Source: Myxocyprinus asiaticus
Taxonomy: Eukaryota > Chordata > Actinopteri > Cypriniformes > Catostomidae
Direction of reading: 5' to 3'
Assembly (NCBI RefSeq): GCF_019703515.2
Contig: NC_059349.1
Span: 29,385,744 to 29,449,743 of the forward strand
DNA length: 64,000 nt
Below are positions 58,978 to 64,000 of this stretch, in pieces. Made by a program: the position numbers and the translations under genes. The notes under the pieces were generated by a model. The model was not told the origin of the DNA. It ran no database searches and saw nothing but the letters and a program-made list of their open reading frames with translations. Every line of letters starts with the position of its first letter. Positions within the stretch are counted from its first letter, which is position 1.

Positions 58978-61468
58978 TTTGAAAGCCCAAAAAGAGAGAG
59001 AGGGGGCTTTTGAAAAACCACAGAATGATTATATAGTATATCACAGGTGTACTAGTAATCAATTGTCTTCCTTCAAAAATGGTCTTGTGTAGGTGGTTCA
59101 ACTATTTAAATCTAAAGATTTCCTAATTAGTGTGCTTCGAAAAGTTTTTGTGCTCTGACTACAGAGGATTCTTTTAGAGGGCTTTTTGGAAAATTTTGCA
59201 AAGAGACAAAGTATCATCATCCATCATGCAGAAATTAGACACAGTCGGAAAAATTCAGAAAAGATAGGTAAGTAGCAAAAAAAGCTAAAATATAGAGGTC
59301 TACGTTTCACTGTGGTATTAGTTATAGACTCATATGGATCTCATCTAAATTGCACTAATTTTTTTCTTTTCTATTTTCTATTTGCAACACAGTTAAGTTC
59401 TTTATCTGCACGTCTGCAGATAGCTGTGGGCTAAAACAACTAAGCATTTAGTTTATTTGCCATTGATGGTAGGACATTGATAACAAACATCTCAGGAGCA
59501 TTTCAAAGCTACAATAAAACCCAAATTACAGTTCAAATTTAACCAACCATGTTATACAGAGTAAAACAAATCTAAACATCCTGTATCACCCATCTCCATA
59601 CAGTTAATGGCATATAGCAAAAATGTGCACCTTAAAATCAACTATTTTATAAGAAACATGTTTAAATCCATCAAAATAAAACATAAAAAAGGGAATATAA
59701 AAAATGTTCACATCGTCACACACATAAGTTTTTTTTTTTTTCACATTTTCAAAATCGCAAACAATCCACAACAGGCACATCTTCAGCTTCTACAGGTACA
59801 GCTTCTGTCGCAGTAAAATGTCCACTGTTTTCACCTATCTTAACGCAAGTGTAACAATAACTAAAGAATTCCTTCATTGTGCTGATATTCCTTCCTGTGA
59901 CAAGTTTTGTGCTTGTTTTCTTTTTTTTTTTCACCCACACCTCCACCATATCTCCATAAATGCCTTCAGATATTCTATATAAAGACACAAAGAAGCACTT
60001 GCAACTGAACAGAAAGTTTAAAACTTCAACACTTTCATATATAAAGAATGCTTTTCGCAGATTTAAAGATGCAGTGTTCTTTTAGGGAGATATGATTTGC
60101 AGAACGCTAGATCCAGGAACAGGCTTCTTATCCTTGACACCTCTGATTTGTAGACTGTTTGTAAGGAATTGGTGATAACGGTGAACATCGTGGAAAAAGT
60201 CTTGGATGCACCACAGAGTTCATCGACTTTTCCTGATGTATGAATGGTGAGCTCATTTACTGTCAATACATGCTCTCACACACACTTTACTGGAGATGTA
60301 CAGCACACAAACACAGACACACACCAAATACAGGCCACAAACCTGAGCCAGCCTAGAAGAACACTGTATCTTTAACCTGAAGGTGAAGTGCATTCAGGTT
60401 CTGTTGAGTGCAGTTTGGTGGCCCCTGTCTGTCATGGTCTGTGTCCCCCACTCTCTCAGTGCATGTATGTTTGCTGTGAACCAGACAGATCCTTATCAGC
60501 CCAGTTCTATGCGGTGAATGAGGCTTGATTGCCAAAGGGAGCTGCCAGGAAGTGTTTTCTTGGCCTATTGCCTTCTCCTGAACAGAAGAAAACAAGCCTG
60601 CATTCTCCCTCTTTTGTTGTCCCAAGTGGCTTGGATTTAGTGTGTCACGATCACACATTTTTTCTTTTCTTCTTTGTACAGGATTCAAGTAGATGGTTGA
60701 AATGCTGCACTGTTTATATATACAGTTTGTGGTAGAGACCCACAGAGTCAATGTGAGCAGAACTTTTGGCATTGGTAGAGAACTGCTGATGATGCGGGGA
60801 CTAATTGGTTTCAGCACCATGGACAAGGACATTTCGAGTGTAATCATCAGCGATTAGTACCATCAACATGAGATCTGGACCACTGTTTCTCCAGTGCCAT
60901 AGGTAGCTGTAAAGCATTGACATTTAAATCCTGTTTTGTGTGATAATAATGAGCAGGTGATGCAACGTTTCAAAGGGAATGTCCTTCACTAAGCAATAAA
61001 CTAACTATATGAAATGTGTAACTGACTCATGACCAGTAAAGCCAGGTAACAAGGGGTCTTTCTCCTTTACGCTGCAGTTTAGAGATGATGATTGACTCTA
61101 GAATACGGAACTCTGTACAACACTGAGGAGGACTGAGAGGTTAGTGGTCCATATCAGCAAGTGCAATGATGTTTTAGAAATCCAGATATTCCCTGACAAG
61201 ACAGAAGTAATAAACAAAAAGAAAACATAGCATTAAATGAAAAAAAAAAAAAAAGAGTACGGGTTAAAAAAGGTTGGTTTCTCCATCCACAAATACATTG
61301 TGCCTATGTTCTTTTGTCCATGACAATCAACATCATGGCTAGATGCTATGTACTCCACAGGGAGTGCTAGGAACTTTATTGCCACAGTCCTGCTGTTTAT
61401 TAAAGTGGATGGTTATTTGTTTAATGTTCATGTTGTGGTTTAGTGTATGTGTGTTTCCACAGCGCAGG

Positions 61469-62420
61469 CTACAAGGTGGTCTCATACTCCAGACGCTCTT
61501 GAATCAGTGTGTCGTCTTTATACTGGAGACGGGGTGGGGTAGGGGAGGAGTCGATGGCCAGGATGGCTTTCCGTATACTCCTGTCCAGCACATGCCTCTC
61601 CCAGGCAGGGTACCGATTCCTGCACAAGTCTATTTTGATGACTGTCTCCTCCAGGCGCAGGGCGCGGGAGGAGGGCGTAGAGGGTGCGGTGGGCCGCACT
61701 TGAAAGACGGGCACACAGCCGTCTCGCTCGCTGTACTTGGCCTCACGATCAGCGTCCCTGGACAGCGTGCCTCCACGGCTGGAACGCAGGGAGTTGGTGG
61801 TGCCCTCTGGGGGCAGCATGAAGGTAGCGGTTGTGTCTTCAAGCTGGACTAAGCTAGCAGAGCGGCCAAAGCGTGGCCCATTGGGATGGAAGAAAGCATA
61901 GTACATGAGCATGAAGACAATACCGGTGAAGAAGCTGGAGAAGATGACACAAAGGGCAGGAACGGCGAAGGCGTCTGTGCTGGGCGGTGAGCGGTACAGG
62001 TACCACAGTGCGCTCAGGGCTGTGTTCTCCAGCAGGATCATAAAGTAGTAGATGAAGAGACGACAGCGGGTGCGTCCCTCCTTCACATTGAACCAGCTAA
62101 AGATGTAGATGATGCCCACCACCATGTCAAAAACAATCTCCTCCCACTTGGTGATGCAGAATTCGGTCTCGCAGTGCACGATCCAGAAGGTCATGATACA
62201 CCAGTGGAGCACGATGAAGATGCCGAAGTAGAGCTGGAACACAGAGGCGAAGAGAGCAAATGTCACCACCCGAGCGGCGATGGTGAAGAAATGCCAGCAG
62301 AACTGGATGATGACTGCAAGGTAGCTGATGGGCTTCTTGTCATCGCGGGAATCACGCAAGGCTTTCTGGTAGGAAGCCAGAGCCCAGGATAGAGATACCA
62401 GAGAAGCAGCTGCTGTCATC
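61469..62420 (-). CDS. xkr4: XKR4 terminal exon (partial gene)
   Basis: XK-related protein 4 is a plasma-membrane protein of the XK family; mammalian Xkr4, like Xkr8 and Xkr9, promotes phosphatidylserine exposure after caspase cleavage of its tail. The exon begins after TTATTTCAG with two bases completing a split codon, then [20 protein letters not shown], and stops at TAG (reverse complement of 61469-61471). About six hydrophobic segments lie in the first 185 residues, including [20 protein letters not shown] and [19 protein letters not shown]. The cytoplasmic tail contains [30 protein letters not shown] and ends ERLEYETTL. The similarity to recalled human XKR4 is very high, and the neighbours match human XKR4-TMEM68-TGS1. 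The 5' exons are outside the window. Confidence 0.95.
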
Positions 62421-64000
62421 CCTGAAATAAAGCAGAGAATTATTGGTTATTGCTTAACATTACAATCCTACCCAACCCTAACAATCAAATCTGAAAATTT
62501 GAGCACAAAGCGAACTAGGCAGTTGGGCAAAAAGCAGAATTTTATAGTTGCTGCCCTTTTAATTCATGAGTTGGATTTTAAACTGAATTGGCAATTTAAT
62601 ACAGTCACACAACAGAGGAATTTCGTAAGTCCAAGAGAAGTTGAGACACACCCACAGACATATCAATAATTTTTGTAGTTTTATGAATTTCTTTGAATTA
62701 TATTCCAGTTTACTTTCTTAAATTCAAATCTGAATTACAATTCTGCATATTCTCAAATTCTGTAATTCAACTAGAATTTAAAAGGCATTCTCAATTCAAT
62801 TCTAAATGCCGCAGAACCCTGCTATACTTACACATACACATTTATTGTATGCAAAACATAGTATTGTAATATAGAATAATAGAGTACTATTCAGTATAAT
62901 AGTGTGCTTTTAATCTTACTGAGGAGTGCAGTACATTTTATGTTAACCAGTCGTAAACATAGCCTGGCATAGCCCAAATAAAATGGGACCTTTGTTTACA
63001 ATACGGAATAGGAAGTGCTCACCAAGGCATACAAATTTGTTTATATCATTACGACATCTTTACATATCGATGACTCTGGAGGATAAAGTCGGAAGTGGGC
63101 TAATGGAGCAGTTTGTTAATGGAACTGTCCGTCAATAGCTTGTGTTGCAGCCACAGTCATTGTGTCACATGCAGCCATTCTGAAATAAATGTATTAGTGA
63201 TTTCACATCTAGACCCTCTGCTGTGTCACACCACACTGAGGTCTACAAGCTCTGGACTTAATCGAAGCTGATAAACAGTGACTCAAGAGATGTGCTTCAT
63301 TTTGACGAGACATATTGTTTTCTCTAATGCAACAGTTAGTTCTGGCACTCTAATCTGACTGGAGAAGCGTTGTTCAAAGAGTGCTGATATTTCTTATAAC
63401 AGCACTGGAATATTTATGTTTGTACTACTCCACTTGTCTGTGTTTTCAGCATGTTATTCTATGCATTGCTTGGCAAAATGCAAAGCTTAATTTTTGACTT
63501 CTTGTTGAACTATTGTCGATGGAGACAAAATGTATGTAATAAATGGACACATTATTTATAAAAGCAAAATCACATTCTCAATTGTGCTGTTGTACTGAAT
63601 ATTCAGTACAACAGTACTCTCGCTTATGTGAAAATGGTGGGTGCCGCTGTCTTTTTCTGCATATCGCAGCCCCCTTCGGCATATTGCGGCACCGTTTTGC
63701 GGCCCTCTTCAGCCTGTCACGGCCCTTTCGGCATAACGTGCACCCCTTTTCTGCTTCTCTCAGCCCATTCGGCCCGGTTTCTTGGTCGGCCCACTGGGAA
63801 AAATCCTGGTTCTCCCTATGGCCAGTCTGCCCCTGTGTACCGCTGTGACACACTGTTCTCTTGGAGTTTGCTGCCATGGTTACTATGTGCTTGAGATGAT
63901 GGAGTGATCAGTTTCTTGTAGGACTAAGTGAGAGAGAGTAAAAAGATTACTCATCCTGTCCAGTCTATTCTCACTGGAAGAAAAAAAAAGTGTTACATAA
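62421..64000 (-). other. xkr4: XKR4 intron (part), with a teleost repeat
   Basis: Intron upstream of the XKR4 terminal exon. No gene is seen. About 63650-63850 is a GC-richer repeat on the minus strand; the start reads like a common fish interspersed element (gggcagactggccat), recognised from memory only. The rest is AT-rich without structure I can name. Confidence 0.5.

Larger units (their letters stand above)
54746..61468. other. TMEM68-XKR4 tail-to-tail interval
   Basis: No convincing coding exon on either strand. The part next to XKR4 (about 59100-61468) is probably its 3' UTR on the minus strand, but its limit cannot be set here. The region holds several separate miniature transposons (listed individually) and an A-run at 57585-57613. 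Confidence 0.45.

Noticed and set aside
58691..59101. 136-codon open frame on the minus strand
   Set aside because: Spans a palindromic miniature element with open frames on both strands and no known similarity.
60353..60847. 164-codon open frame downstream of XKR4
   Set aside because: No recognisable domain or splice support; more likely XKR4 3' UTR by chance open.
61343..61852. 169-codon plus-strand open frame
   Set aside because: Antisense shadow of the XKR4 terminal exon.

Overview
The window is vertebrate nuclear DNA, most likely from a ray-finned fish close to the carp/minnow group (Cyprinidae). Three single-copy vertebrate genes are present with GT-AG spliced exons, and the spaces between them are packed with Tc1/mariner, hAT, PIF-Harbinger and TTAA-flanked miniature elements plus a tRNA-like SINE, as in cyprinid genomes. 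Species assignment is inference; no search was run. Most open frames in the window are intron or repeat noise.

Layout. (1) 1-7209: sequence downstream of TGS1, made of decayed transposons, with no gene seen. (2) 7210-41945, minus strand: TGS1, the snRNA/snoRNA cap trimethylguanosine synthase. All 14 coding exons could be placed with matching splice phases, giving an 825-residue protein. Intron 12 (8263-10894) is not GT-AG: it carries the full signature of a minor-spliceosome (U12-type) AT-AC intron. (3) About 41946-42373: a short head-to-head interval shared by TGS1 and TMEM68, probably a bidirectional promoter. (4) About 42200-53529, plus strand: TMEM68, an ER acyltransferase-like membrane protein. 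Six coding exons give 331 residues, after at least one non-coding 5' exon. (5) 53530-61468: tail-to-tail interval between TMEM68 and XKR4, holding presumed 3' UTRs and several miniature transposons. (6) 61469-62420, minus strand: the large final exon of XKR4, an XK-family phospholipid-scramblase-type membrane protein; 62421-64000 is the intron before it, and the remaining XKR4 exons lie outside the window.

The order XKR4-TMEM68-TGS1 is that of human 8q12, so the block is ancestral. The genes do not form one pathway: TGS1 matures RNA caps, TMEM68 makes neutral lipid, and XKR4 belongs to the apoptotic lipid-scrambling family.

The most interesting point is the U12-type intron inside the TGS1 methyltransferase domain. 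The enzyme that trimethylates caps of Sm-class snRNAs, which include U11, U12 and U4atac, would itself depend on the minor spliceosome for its full C-terminus. The second theme is datable nesting: a SINE inside a hAT-type miniature element inside a Harbinger remnant; a miniature element inside a hAT transposase frame; and a TTAA element inside another TTAA element. In several of these the target-site duplications can still be read.
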